Shown piece by piece: positions 10,763 to 19,838 of a DNA stretch of 47,863 bases. The notes under the pieces are model-generated. The model worked only from the letters and a program-made list of their open reading frames with translations, was not told the DNA's origin and ran no database searches. The position numbers were made by a program, and so were the translations under genes. This DNA is from Acidovorax sp. NB1 (lineage in GTDB: Bacteria; Pseudomonadota; Gammaproteobacteria; Burkholderiales; Burkholderiaceae_C): positions 1-47,863 of the forward strand of contig NZ_BJHU01000020.1 of the NCBI RefSeq assembly GCF_005405905.1. Reading direction: 5' to 3'. Position 1 is the first letter of the stretch, and each line of letters opens with the position of its first letter.

Positions 10763-12688
10763 ATGAACGACAGAAAAGAAACCTCCCACCCCACCGCCGG
10801 CATGGGCCGACGCAGTTTCATCAACACCGCTGCACTGGTGGGATTGACCGCAGGCGTCGCCGCCTGCACCGAAAAGCCCGGCGCTGCTACGCCCGCAGCT
10901 CCAGCCCCCGCAGCCCCTGCGGGCGGCCATGCCAGCGCAGGCGCCAGCGTGCACCTCAAGCCCGGCGAGCTGGACACCTACTACGGCCTCTGGAGCGGCG
11001 GCCACACGGGCGACATGCGCGTGCTGGGCCTGCCCTCCGGCCGCGAAATCACCCGCATCCCTTGCTTCGTACCCGACGCCCTGGTGGGCTGGGGCATCAC
11101 CAACGAATCCAAGGCCGTGATGGGCACCAAGCCCGACGGTCACCTCGAATACACGGTGGCCGATACCCACCACACCCACGCCTCGTACAAGGACGGCAAC
11201 TACGACGGCCGCTACGCCTGGATCAACGACAAGATCAACAGCCGCGTCGCCCGCATCCGCCTCGACTATTTCATCTGCGACAAGATCACCAAGCTGCCCA
11301 ACGTGCAAGGCTTTCACGGCATCTTCCCGGACAAGGCCGATCCGGTGGACCCGGCCATCAACTACACCACGCGCGTGTTCTGCGGCGGTGAGTTCGCCAT
11401 CCCCATGCCCAACACGGGCACCGAAGACGCCAGCAAATACCGCTCCATGTTCAGCTGCGTCGATGCAGAAACCATGGAAGTGCGCTGGCAGGTGCTGATC
11501 GATGGCAACTGCGACCTGGTGGCCACGTCCTACGACGGCAAGCTGGCCGCCACCAACCAGTACAACACCGAGATGGGCGCGAAGTATGAGGACATGATGT
11601 CCGCCGAGCGCGACGCCTGCCTGTTCTTCAACGTGGCCCGCATCGAAGCCGCCGTGAAGGCTGGCAAGTTCAAGACCATCGGCACCAGCAAGGTGCCCGT
11701 GGTGGACGGCACGCACGAAGCCAACAAGGACCCCAAGACGGCCCTCACCGCGTATGTGTCGGTGCCCAAGAACCCCCACGGTGTGAACGCCAGCCCCGAT
11801 GGCAAGTACTTCATCTGCGCCGGCAAGCTCTCGCCCACCGGCACGGTGATCGAACTGGCCAAGGTGCTCGACTACTTTGAAGGCAAACTCGAAAAACTGG
11901 ACGCCGCCATCGTGGCCGAAGTGGAACTGGGCCTGGGCCCACTGCACACTGCGTTTGACGGCCGTGGCAACGCCTACACCACCCTGTTCCTGGACAGCCA
12001 GGTCGTGAAGTGGAACGTGGAGGCCGCCATCAAGTTCCACGCGGGCGACAAGACCGCCAAGTACGTGGTGGACCGCCTGGACGTGCAATACCAGCCTGGC
12101 CACTTGAACGCCTCGCAGTCCGAGACCAAGGCCGCCGACGGCAAGTTCCTGGCCGTGGGTTGCAAGTTCTCCAAGGACCGCTTCCTGCCCGTGGGCCCGC
12201 TGCACCCCGAGAACGAGCAGCTCATCGACATCTCGGGCGAGAAGATGGTGCTGCTGGCCGACCACCCCGTGCGCGGCGAGCCCCATGACTTCATCATCTT
12301 CAAGCGCGACCTGGTCAAGCCCAAGCAGGTCTACACGCTCGACGAATTCCCGCTGGCCGTGAAGGACCCGAAGGAATCCGGCGTGTTCCGAAACGGCAAG
12401 AAGGTCACGGTGAAGATGACCTCGCAAGCCCCAGCCTTCAGCCTGCGCGAGTTCAAGCTCAAGAAGGGCGACGAGGTCACGCTGATCCTGACCAATCTGG
12501 ACAAGATCGAGGACCTGACGCACGGCTTCGCCATCCCGAACTACAACGTGAACTTCATCGTGAACCCGCTGGAGACCAAGTCGGTGAGCTTCGTGGCCGA
12601 CAAGCCCGGTGTGTTCTGGTGCTACTGCACGCACTTCTGCCACGCACTCCACCTGGAAATGCGCACGCGGATGATTGTGGAAGGTTGA
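10763..12688 (+). CDS. nosZ: Nitrous-oxide reductase, Tat-exported (clade I type)
   Basis: Periplasmic homodimeric copper enzyme reducing N2O to N2. 641 aa with a twin-arginine signal (MGRRSFINTAALVGLTAG). The beta-propeller carrying CuZ shows the DTHHTHASYKDGNYDGRY and INDKINSRVARIRLD blocks. The C-terminal cupredoxin domain carries CuA in CYCTHFCHALHLEM: Cys622, Cys626, His630 and Met633. The position that is Trp in the Pseudomonas enzyme is His624 here. The ATG is preceded by AGAGGA. It lies downstream of the DUF2946-like gene and ahead of nosR, the reverse of the common nosR-nosZ order. Tat export and the two-domain architecture mark it as clade I. Confidence 0.98.
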   Translation: MNDRKETSHPTAGMGRRSFINTAALVGLTAGVAACTEKPGAATPAAPAPAAPAGGHASAGASVHLKPGELDTYYGLWSGGHTGDMRVLGLPSGREITRIPCFVPDALVGWGITNESKAVMGTKPDGHLEYTVADTHHTHASYKDGNYDGRYAWINDKINSRVARIRLDYFICDKITKLPNVQGFHGIFPDKADPVDPAINYTTRVFCGGEFAIPMPNTGTEDASKYRSMFSCVDAETMEVRWQVLIDGNCDLVATSYDGKLAATNQYNTEMGAKYEDMMSAERDACLFFNVARIEAAVKAGKFKTIGTSKVPVVDGTHEANKDPKTALTAYVSVPKNPHGVNASPDGKYFICAGKLSPTGTVIELAKVLDYFEGKLEKLDAAIVAEVELGLGPLHTAFDGRGNAYTTLFLDSQVVKWNVEAAIKFHAGDKTAKYVVDRLDVQYQPGHLNASQSETKAADGKFLAVGCKFSKDRFLPVGPLHPENEQLIDISGEKMVLLADHPVRGEPHDFIIFKRDLVKPKQVYTLDEFPLAVKDPKESGVFRNGKKVTVKMTSQAPAFSLREFKLKKGDEVTLILTNLDKIEDLTHGFAIPNYNVNFIVNPLETKSVSFVADKPGVFWCYCTHFCHALHLEMRTRMIVEG

Positions 12689-12723
12689 TTCGGAGCATCC
12701 CCCTGAGGCGCTGCGCGCCTTCA

Positions 12724-12778
12724 CCCCTTCTCTCGAATGGCTGCGCCATTCGGGAAGGGGGACGCAGCCCTCGCTGCG
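12724..12778. repeat. Hairpin pair in the nosZ-nosR gap, repeat-like
   Basis: A strong stem-loop spans 12724-12760 (cccc-ttc outer and cgaatggc inner arms pairing with gccattcg and gaagggg). A second follows at 12763-12778 (cgcagc/gctgcg). No T-run follows either, so they are not classic terminators. They may protect the nosZ 3' end and unbalance nosZ and nosR levels. The 220-bp gap also holds a short repeat copy at 12888-12904 (agctatcaaaacaatag). Confidence 0.6.
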
Positions 12779-12908
12779 GGGCGGCCCTTGCTTGGCTGCC
12801 CTGGTCTTTTGGGGCGCGCCAGTTGCGCAGATTGCGCCCCTTCTTTGAATCAAATGAGCCCCTGCCGCGCATCCAGTATGCGATGGCAGCTATCAAAACA
12901 ATAGTCCC

Positions 12909-15512
12909 ATGATGTCCCTCGCTCCACGGATCGCTGCCTGCTGCATGGCCCTGCTGCTGGTGCTGCTCGCGCCCCGCGCCCAGGCGGGCGCGTACGAGGC
13001 CGAGCTGCCTGCCAACCTGGCCACGGCAAGCGACCTGTGCGCGCTGCTGCCGTGCGCCGATGCGTTCCCGGGCGCCGTGCGATTCTCCGAGCGCAAGGGT
13101 CAGCCGCCGTATGTCGAGGCCTATGGCGATGGCGGCAAGCTGCTGGGCTACGTGATGCTGTCCACGGACATCACCGACACGCCCGCGTACTCGGGCAAGC
13201 CGGTGGTCACGCTCATCGGCATGGATGCACAGGGCCGCTTCGTGGGCATCAAGGTGCTCAAGCATTCCGAGCCCATCCTGCTCTTGGGCATCCCGGAATC
13301 GGCGCTGACGAACTTCAACAACCAGTACCTGGGCAAGTCGGTCACCGACACCATCGAGGTCGGCCCCTCGCGCCCCGATGAGAACGTGATCGGCGTCGAT
13401 GCCATCTCCGGCGCCACCGTCACCGTGGTCGCGCAGAACCAGGTGGTCATGGCCTCGGGCTCGGCCGTGGCACGGCAGACCGGCATCATCGCGCCCACGG
13501 TGCGCGAGGCCGCGCGTTTTGCCCACACCGGCCAGGCCTACAGCTGGGCACGGCTGGTGCAGATGGGCGCCGTGCAGCAGCTGCTGGTCAAGCCCGAGCA
13601 GGTGGGCCTGCCTCGGGGCCCGGAGCCCTTCATTGAGCTGTGGTTCGGCGACCTGAACCACCCCGATATGGGCCAGAGCCTGCTGGGCAAAAACGGCTTC
13701 GAGAACCTGCGCTCGCGCCTGAAGGACGGCGAGAACGCGCTGTTCGTCATCAAGACCGGCGGGCAGGAGTCGTTCAAGGGCTCGGGCTTCGTACGCGGCG
13801 GCATCTTCGACCGGGTGCAGGTCAAGCAGGGGTCGGACTCCTTCACCTTCCGCGACCTGGATGCGCTCAACCTCTACGGGCTGGAGGCTGCCGGCGCGCC
13901 CGGCTACAACGAATCGGCCATCTTCATCATCCGCTCGCAGGCCTTCTCGGCCGCGTACCCGTGGAAGTTCGCCTTCCTGGGCAACCGTGTGGACCGCGCC
14001 ACCGGCCACCGCAGCTTTGCGGTGTTCGAGTCCAAGTACTGGCTGCCCGCCACGCTGCTCGACGGCGGCCGCCCGGAGGTCAAGGAACCTGACGCGCCCT
14101 GGGTGCGCATCTGGAAATCGCAGGCGCTGCCCATCGCGCTGTTCGCGCTGCTGCTGGTGGGCGTCACGGTGGTCTATGCGCTGCGTGAAAGGCTCACGCG
14201 CCGCTCCACCCACAAGAACAAATGGCCGGTGAACGCCTTCAAGTACAGCTTCTGGGCCATCAGCATCGGCTGGATCGGCTTCGGCCAGATGGCGCAGCCC
14301 TCCATCACGCAGGTGCTGACCTGGTTCCACGCGCTGCTGTTCCAGTGGACCTGGTCGCTGTTTCTGTCCGACCCGTTCATCTTCCTGTTCTGGATCTTCA
14401 TCATCGCCACGGTGTTCCTGTTCGGCCGCGGGCTGTTCTGCGGCTGGATGTGCCCGTTCGGTTCGCTGCAGGAGGGCATCTACAAGGTCGCTCGCGTCCT
14501 GGGCCTCAAGCGCTTTCAGACCCAGCTGCCGCAGAAGTGGCACGACCGGCTCAAGTGGGCCAAGTACGCGGTGTTCTTCGGCTTGCTCGCGGTGTCGATG
14601 TTCTCCATGGGCCTGGCCGAGAAGCTGGCCGAGGTGGAGCCATTCAAGACCACCTTCCTGGTGGGCGTGCTCAACCGCGCCTGGCCCTACGGCCTGTTCG
14701 TGGCGGCCATTCTGGGCGTGTCGATCTTCATCGAGCGGCCCTATTGCAAGTACATCTGCCCGCTGGGCGCGTCGCTGGCCATGCCCAGCACGTTCCGCTG
14801 GTTCGGCCTCAAGCGCAAGCAGGACTGCAACAGCTGCAAGGCCTGCGCCGTGGGCTGCGGCGCCCAGGCCATCGACACCGACGGCCGCATCGACCACCGC
14901 GAGTGCCTGCACTGCCTCGATTGCATGGTGCTTTACACCGACACCAAGGGCTGCCCGCCGCTGGCCAAGGAGCGCAAGCGCCGCGAGAAGGACGGCCTCG
15001 CGATCACGCCCATCGGCGCCAACGGCTACTTCATCCCCATCCACCCCGCCACCGTGGCCGATCAGATTTCGGCCAAGGCCGCGCAGGGCCCGGACCCGCG
15101 CATGCCCACCGCACAGGCACAGCCTGCGCACAAGGCCGATGTCCATGGCCTGCGCTGGATCTGGGCAGAACTGGTGGACCACCTGTGGCCCTGGTGCCGC
15201 GAAGGCTGGGCATCGCGGCGCGCGCTGCACATCGCCGGGTTCTCGCTGGGTGTGGCCGCCAGCGTGGCCTGGGTGATGGCGGCCCTGGGCACGCTGTCCT
15301 CGGGCGCCATCATCGGCTGGTGGTTCGGCTGGAGCGTGTACGAGGTGCTGATCCGTCTGTCGGGCAAGCGCTACGTGAAGGACGGGCCCTGGTGGCAGGG
15401 CCGCTACCGCGTGGCGGGCGTGATGGACATGCTGAGCTACGTGGGCTTCAAGAACCTGTTGATTGGCGCGGCACTGTTCCTGGCCATCAAGGCGCTGGCG
15501 GGGCTGGCGTGA
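12909..15512 (+). CDS. nosR: NosR: membrane flavoprotein and iron-sulfur protein for N2O respiration
   Basis: Electron-donating and expression factor for NosZ. 867 aa: signal peptide (to about residue 26), a periplasmic FMN-binding domain with SGAT (Ser167-Thr170, the ApbE flavinylation site), then membrane helices from about 400. Conserved cytoplasmic CGWMCPFG and CKYICPLG motifs follow, then two [4Fe-4S] ferredoxin-like clusters (CNSCKACAVGC and CLHCLDC...C), and further helices at the C-terminus. The start ATG at 12909 is directly followed by a second ATG. It overlaps nosD by one base (TGATG), indicating translational coupling. Family length is usually 700-ish; the excess is mainly the C-terminal region after the ferredoxin domain. 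Confidence 0.96.
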   Translation: MMSLAPRIAACCMALLLVLLAPRAQAGAYEAELPANLATASDLCALLPCADAFPGAVRFSERKGQPPYVEAYGDGGKLLGYVMLSTDITDTPAYSGKPVVTLIGMDAQGRFVGIKVLKHSEPILLLGIPESALTNFNNQYLGKSVTDTIEVGPSRPDENVIGVDAISGATVTVVAQNQVVMASGSAVARQTGIIAPTVREAARFAHTGQAYSWARLVQMGAVQQLLVKPEQVGLPRGPEPFIELWFGDLNHPDMGQSLLGKNGFENLRSRLKDGENALFVIKTGGQESFKGSGFVRGGIFDRVQVKQGSDSFTFRDLDALNLYGLEAAGAPGYNESAIFIIRSQAFSAAYPWKFAFLGNRVDRATGHRSFAVFESKYWLPATLLDGGRPEVKEPDAPWVRIWKSQALPIALFALLLVGVTVVYALRERLTRRSTHKNKWPVNAFKYSFWAISIGWIGFGQMAQPSITQVLTWFHALLFQWTWSLFLSDPFIFLFWIFIIATVFLFGRGLFCGWMCPFGSLQEGIYKVARVLGLKRFQTQLPQKWHDRLKWAKYAVFFGLLAVSMFSMGLAEKLAEVEPFKTTFLVGVLNRAWPYGLFVAAILGVSIFIERPYCKYICPLGASLAMPSTFRWFGLKRKQDCNSCKACAVGCGAQAIDTDGRIDHRECLHCLDCMVLYTDTKGCPPLAKERKRREKDGLAITPIGANGYFIPIHPATVADQISAKAAQGPDPRMPTAQAQPAHKADVHGLRWIWAELVDHLWPWCREGWASRRALHIAGFSLGVAASVAWVMAALGTLSSGAIIGWWFGWSVYEVLIRLSGKRYVKDGPWWQGRYRVAGVMDMLSYVGFKNLLIGAALFLAIKALAGLA

Positions 15513-16810
15513 TGAAGCTGCCCCAGGCCCTCTCTGCCCCGGCCCTGGCGCTGATGCTGGCTTTGCCCGCCTGCGCGGCCACGGTGCAGGTCGCCCCCGG
15601 GCAGGACCTGCAGGCCGCCGTCAACGCCGCTGCGCCGGGCGACACGGTGGAGGTGCAACGCGGCTTCTACCGCGTGAACACGCTGCGCATCGGCAAGGCG
15701 CTGACCCTGCGCGGCATCGGCCGCCCCACGGTGAGCGGCGGCCAGCAGGGCGACACCATCCGCGTGGCCGCGCCCGACGTGGTGATCGAGGGCCTGATCG
15801 TGCGCGACTCCGGCACCAGCCTCAAGGACCAGAACGCGGGCATCTACATCCAGCCCGGCGCGCACCGCGCGGTGGTGCGCCACAGCGACCTCACCTACAA
15901 CCTGTTCGGCCTGTGGATCGAGAAGGCAGACGGCGTGCAGGTGCTGCACAACACCATCACCGGCCTGCGCGACGTGAACTCCTCGCAGCGCGGCAACGGC
16001 GTGCAGCTGTACAACACCCAGGGCGCCCGCATCGAGGGCAACCACATCAGCTTCGTGCGCGACGCGCTGTATGTGGACGTGTCGCACCACGCCATCTTTC
16101 GCGGCAACAAGCTGCACCACAGCCGCTACGGCACGCACTACATGAACTCCTACTACAACCTGTGGGAGGACAACGACACCTACAACAACCGGGGGGGCCT
16201 CGCGCTGATGGAAGTGCGCGACCAGGTGGTGCGCAACAACCGCGCGTGGAGCAACAGCGACCACGGCATCATGCTGCGCACGCTGCAGGATTCGGTCATC
16301 GAGAACAACCTGGTGGCAGACAACCAGCGCGGCTTCTTCATCTACGACGTGGAGTACGCCACGCTGCGCGGCAACCGGGTGGTGCGCAACACCGTGGGCG
16401 TGCACCTGTCGGCCGGCTCCACCCGCAACGTGGTGGACGGCAACGACTTCATCGGCAACCGCGAACAGGTGCGCTATGTGGGCGCCCGCGACGAGCGTTG
16501 GGGCGGCCCGCTGGGCAACTACTGGAGCAACTACCTGGGCTGGGACCGCGACGGCAACGGCGTGGGCGACGTGCCCTACGAGGCCAACGACATGGTGGAC
16601 CGCCTCACCTGGCGCCACCCCACCATCAAGCTGCTGCTGGCCAGCCCCGCCGTGCAGGCCCTGCGCCTGGTGGGCCAGCAGTTCCCCGTGCTGCGCGTGC
16701 CCACCGTGGTCGACCCCAAGCCCCGCATGCACCCGCTTGCGCAATCGCCCGTGCAGCCGAACACACCCGAACGGAATCTTCAGCGTGACCCGCAACCCTC
16801 CCCCCATTGA
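15512..16810 (+). CDS. nosD: NosD: periplasmic beta-helix copper-centre maturation protein
   Basis: Works with the NosFY ABC transporter in assembling the CuZ [4Cu:2S] site. 432 aa with a signal peptide (ALALMLALPACAA) and a right-handed parallel beta-helix of CASH/NosD repeats (IEGLIVRDSG, VLHNTITGL, IEGNHISFV, VIENNLVADN, VVRNTVGVHLSAGSTRNVV). The typical GGPLGNYWSNYLGWDRDGNGVGDVPY block is near residue 335 and names the family. The ATG at 15512 overlaps the nosR stop. Its 3' end overlaps nosF by 26 bases. Confidence 0.96.
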   Translation: MKLPQALSAPALALMLALPACAATVQVAPGQDLQAAVNAAAPGDTVEVQRGFYRVNTLRIGKALTLRGIGRPTVSGGQQGDTIRVAAPDVVIEGLIVRDSGTSLKDQNAGIYIQPGAHRAVVRHSDLTYNLFGLWIEKADGVQVLHNTITGLRDVNSSQRGNGVQLYNTQGARIEGNHISFVRDALYVDVSHHAIFRGNKLHHSRYGTHYMNSYYNLWEDNDTYNNRGGLALMEVRDQVVRNNRAWSNSDHGIMLRTLQDSVIENNLVADNQRGFFIYDVEYATLRGNRVVRNTVGVHLSAGSTRNVVDGNDFIGNREQVRYVGARDERWGGPLGNYWSNYLGWDRDGNGVGDVPYEANDMVDRLTWRHPTIKLLLASPAVQALRLVGQQFPVLRVPTVVDPKPRMHPLAQSPVQPNTPERNLQRDPQPSPH

Positions 16811-17729
16811 CCTGCGCGCCGGCCCCGCCATCGAGGTGCTGGACGCCCACAAGCACTACGGCGCGCACCACGCAGTGGACGGCATCGACCTGCGCATCGA
16901 GCGCGGCGAAATCCTGGGCCTCATCGGCCACAACGGCGCGGGCAAGAGCACGCTGTTCAAGATGATCCTGGGCCTCACGCCCGCCACCTCCGGCGAGATC
17001 CGCGTGGGCGGCACCAGCGTGTCGGGCCGCGACTTCCGCACCGCGCGGCGCCACCTGGGCTACCTGCCCGAGAACGTGGTGCTCTACGACAACCTGAGCG
17101 GGCTGGAGACGCTGCGCTTTTTTGCGCGCCTCAAGGCCGCGCCGCCGGCCCAATGCGCCACGCTGCTCGACCAGGTGGGCCTGACCCCGGCCGGCAACCG
17201 CCCGGTGCGCGAATACTCCAAAGGCATGCGCCAGCGCCTCGGTTTCGCGCAGGCGCTGCTGGGCAGCCCCCAGGTGCTGCTGCTGGACGAACCCACCAAC
17301 GGCCTGGATCCGCAGGCCATCCGCGACTTCTACGCCACGCTGCGCGGCCTGCAGGCCCGGGGCGTGACCATCGTCATCACCTCCCACATCCTGGCCGAGC
17401 TGCAGGAGCGCGTGGACCGTCTGGCCATCCTGACCTCGGGCAAGCTGCAGGCCCTGGGCAGCGTGCAGGCGCTGCGCGAGCGGGCCCACATGCCGCTGGC
17501 CATTGACCTCGTGCTCGCCCCCGCCGACGTTCCGGCCGCGCAGCAGGCGGTGGCCTTGCTGCCCGGCATCACCGCGCTGCCGACGCCCGAGGGCCTGTGT
17601 CTGACCTGCCCCCGCGCGCTGAAGGTTGCCGCGCTCGCGGCCCTGGCGCCACTCGGCACGCGGCTCGTGGACGTGCAGATCCACGAGCCCTCCCTCGAAG
17701 ACCTGTACTTCGACCTGCGCAAGGCCTGA
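16785..17729 (+). CDS. nosF: NosF: ABC transporter ATPase for NosZ maturation
   Basis: Powers the NosDFY complex at the inner membrane. 314 aa: Walker A GHNGAGKST (48-56), signature YSKGMRQ (144-150), Walker B VLLLDEP (164-170) with TNGLDP, then the H-loop in TSHILAEL. I choose a GTG start at 16785 (VTRNPPPIDL) because no in-frame ATG occurs before the ATPase domain. The preceding ACGGAAT is a weak ribosome-binding site, and translation is probably coupled to nosD, whose end it overlaps. Confidence 0.93.
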   Translation: MTRNPPPIDLRAGPAIEVLDAHKHYGAHHAVDGIDLRIERGEILGLIGHNGAGKSTLFKMILGLTPATSGEIRVGGTSVSGRDFRTARRHLGYLPENVVLYDNLSGLETLRFFARLKAAPPAQCATLLDQVGLTPAGNRPVREYSKGMRQRLGFAQALLGSPQVLLLDEPTNGLDPQAIRDFYATLRGLQARGVTIVITSHILAELQERVDRLAILTSGKLQALGSVQALRERAHMPLAIDLVLAPADVPAAQQAVALLPGITALPTPEGLCLTCPRALKVAALAALAPLGTRLVDVQIHEPSLEDLYFDLRKA

Positions 17730-17731
17730 CC

Positions 17732-18547
17732 ATGGAATTGACCCAGATCCTCACCATCGCCGCCAAGGAATTCCGCGACCGCATGCGCAACCGCTGGGTG
17801 CTGGCGGTGGCCCTGGTGTTCACCGTGTTCTCTCTGGCCATCACCTACTTCGGCGGTGCGCAGCAGGGCACGGTGGGCCTGCGCTCCATCGAGTTCACCA
17901 TCGCGAGCCTGGTCAGCCTGGTGATCTACCTGATCCCGCTGATCGCGCTGTTGCTGGGGTTTGACGCCATCGTGGGCGAACGCGAGCGCGGCTCGCTCGA
18001 CCTGCTGCTGTCGCTGCCGCTCACGCGGCTGGAGCTGCTGCTGGGCAAGTACCTGGGGCTGGCGGGGGCGCTCACGGTGTCCACGCTCGCGGGTTTCGCG
18101 CTGGTGGCCGTGTTGCTGTACCGCCAGTTCGGCTGGGGCGGGCTGTTTCACTACGGCGGTTTCATGGCCAGCGCCGTGCTGCTGGGCCTGGCGTTCCTGA
18201 GCCTGGCCCTGCTGCTGTCGGTGGTGGTGCGCGAGCGCACGCGTGCCTCGGGGCTGGCGATTGCCGCGTGGTTCTTCTTCGTGCTGGTGTTCGACCTGCT
18301 GCTGCTCGGCGCCCTGGTGGCCACGAGCGGCAGCCACGGCGGCGAGGCCATAGCCTACCTGCTGCTGCTCAACCCCGCGGACGTGTTCCGCATCCTCAAC
18401 GTGTTCTCACTGGAAGACGTGCGCACCCTGTACGGCCTGACCAGCATCGTGCCCCCAGCCCTGGCCAAGCCATGGCTCATGGGCGCGGTGATGGGCGGCT
18501 GGATCGTGGTGCCGCTGGCGCTGGCGGGCTGGAGATTCAAACCATGA
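17732..18547 (+). CDS. nosY: NosY: ABC transporter permease for NosZ maturation
   Basis: Membrane partner of NosF; 271 aa with six predicted helices (starting near residues 22, 55, 100, 137, 172 and 248) and the ABC-2-type motif GFDAIVGERERGSLDLLLSLPLTR between helices 2 and 3. The start is two bases after the nosF stop. Its end overlaps nosL through ATGA (18544-18547). Confidence 0.95.
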   Translation: MELTQILTIAAKEFRDRMRNRWVLAVALVFTVFSLAITYFGGAQQGTVGLRSIEFTIASLVSLVIYLIPLIALLLGFDAIVGERERGSLDLLLSLPLTRLELLLGKYLGLAGALTVSTLAGFALVAVLLYRQFGWGGLFHYGGFMASAVLLGLAFLSLALLLSVVVRERTRASGLAIAAWFFFVLVFDLLLLGALVATSGSHGGEAIAYLLLLNPADVFRILNVFSLEDVRTLYGLTSIVPPALAKPWLMGAVMGGWIVVPLALAGWRFKP

Positions 18548-19104
18548 CACACCAATACCAATGCACCTGCGCCACGCGGCGCCAACTGCTGGGCTGGGCG
18601 GCGCTCGCATCGCTGGGCGCGCTCACCGGCATCGCTGGCTGCAGCCAGGCAGACACCGGTGCGCAATCCCTCGCCCCGGTGGAAATCGACCGCACCACCA
18701 GCTGCGAGCTGGACGGCATGCTGCTGGCCGACTACCCCGGCCCCAAGGCCCAGGTGCACTTCACGGGGCAGAGCAAGCCCTCGTTCTTCTGCGACACCGT
18801 GGAGCTGTTCAGCACGCTGCTCGCGGGCGAGCAGGTGCGCGCTGCGCAGGCCGTGTATGTGCAGGACATGGGCAAGGCCGACTGGAACGCCCCGCAAGGC
18901 CACTGGATCGACGGCAAGACCGCCCTCTACGTGGTGGGTGGCAAGCGCCACGGCTCCATGGGCCCCACCATCGGCAGCTTTGCGCAAGAGGCCGATGCGC
19001 AGAAGTTCGCGGCCGAATACGGTGGCAAGGTGCTGCGGTTTGCCGAGATCCGGCCCGCCATGGTGGACCTGAGCGGCGGCGCGCTGCACGACACCCGCAT
19101 GTGA
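18544..19104 (+). CDS. nosL: NosL: copper chaperone lipoprotein
   Basis: Outer-face copper chaperone delivering Cu to apo-NosZ. 186 aa with a lipoprotein signal (Cys33 in GIAGC, preceded by a TRR pair) and the NosL domain. The metal-site region reads SCELDGM (Cys53, Met58): only one of the cysteines in the CxxCGM form found in the next gene is kept. The later KSPSF-like block (GQSKPSFFCDTVELF) and YVVGGKRHGSMGPTIGSF are typical of NosL. It begins inside the nosY stop (ATGA). Confidence 0.93.
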   Translation: MTHQYQCTCATRRQLLGWAALASLGALTGIAGCSQADTGAQSLAPVEIDRTTSCELDGMLLADYPGPKAQVHFTGQSKPSFFCDTVELFSTLLAGEQVRAAQAVYVQDMGKADWNAPQGHWIDGKTALYVVGGKRHGSMGPTIGSFAQEADAQKFAAEYGGKVLRFAEIRPAMVDLSGGALHDTRM

Positions 19105-19111
19105 GCCAGCC

Positions 19112-19792
19112 ATGCGCCTGCTGCCCCACCCTGCTCCCGGCCACACCCGCCCGCCCACCCGGCGGGCTGCGCTGGCAGCCCTGCTGGTGCTGGGCACAGG
19201 CGCGATCGCGGCCGGTGGGACGGCGTGGCCATGGCGGCGGGGCAGCGGCAACGCATCGTCCACCGCTCCGTTCGGGCCGGGCGACGACGTGTGCATTGTT
19301 GCGCCGCCCACGCCACACAACCCGGCATCCGGCCAGCCGCTGGCGGCTGCGCGCGAAGTGCCCCAGGACGCCCGCTGCCCCGTGTGTGGCATGTACCCGG
19401 CGCGCGCACGCGCCTGGGCGGCCCAGGTGATCTTTGCGGATGGGGATGCGTATTTTTTCGACTCGCCGCTGAGCCTGATGCTGTACCTGGGCAATGTGGC
19501 GCACTACACGCGGGGCCGCGTGCCCGAGGCCATCGTGGCCCGCTATGTGAGCGATGCCGACACGGGCGCCTGGGTGGACGCGCAACAGGCGGTGTATGTG
19601 ACAGGCTCTTCGGCCCTGGGGCCCATGCGGGCGGGCAATCTGCCAGCGTTTGCGGGGGCTGCGGCAGCGCAGCGGTTTGTGCAGGTGCAGGGCGGCAGCC
19701 TGCGCGCATTCAGCGCCATCGACGCGCCCCTGCTGCGCGGACTGGCGCCCCACCTGCGGGCCGACCACCACCCACACAGGGAGGCCCCATGA
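19112..19792 (+). CDS. Second NosL-family protein with CPVCGM motif
   Basis: 226 aa, with an N-terminal hydrophobic anchor (about 18-37, after PPTRRAALAA). The NosL-type domain starts near residue 85: RCPVCGMYPARARAW (Cys89, Cys92, Met94), then VIFADGDAYFFDSPLSLMLYL. It begins seven bases after the nosL stop, as the last gene of the nos operon. Its metal motif is more canonical than that of the preceding nosL, so the two paralogues may differ in copper handling. Names such as NosL2 are not established for it. Confidence 0.85.
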   Translation: MRLLPHPAPGHTRPPTRRAALAALLVLGTGAIAAGGTAWPWRRGSGNASSTAPFGPGDDVCIVAPPTPHNPASGQPLAAAREVPQDARCPVCGMYPARARAWAAQVIFADGDAYFFDSPLSLMLYLGNVAHYTRGRVPEAIVARYVSDADTGAWVDAQQAVYVTGSSALGPMRAGNLPAFAGAAAAQRFVQVQGGSLRAFSAIDAPLLRGLAPHLRADHHPHREAP

Positions 19793-19838
19793 AGCGGGCC
19801 ACATGGTGCAGACCCCATGGCAGGGGCCCGCTGCGCTC

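Noticed and set aside
12848..12870. Possible FNR box before nosR (ttgaatcaaatga)
   Set aside because: Only the ATCAA half matches; the other half agrees at about two of five positions.
10748..15230. Long reverse frames opposite nosZ and nosR (about 700 and 890 codons)
   Set aside because: They are shadows of high-GC codon use in nosZ and nosR and show no recognisable family.
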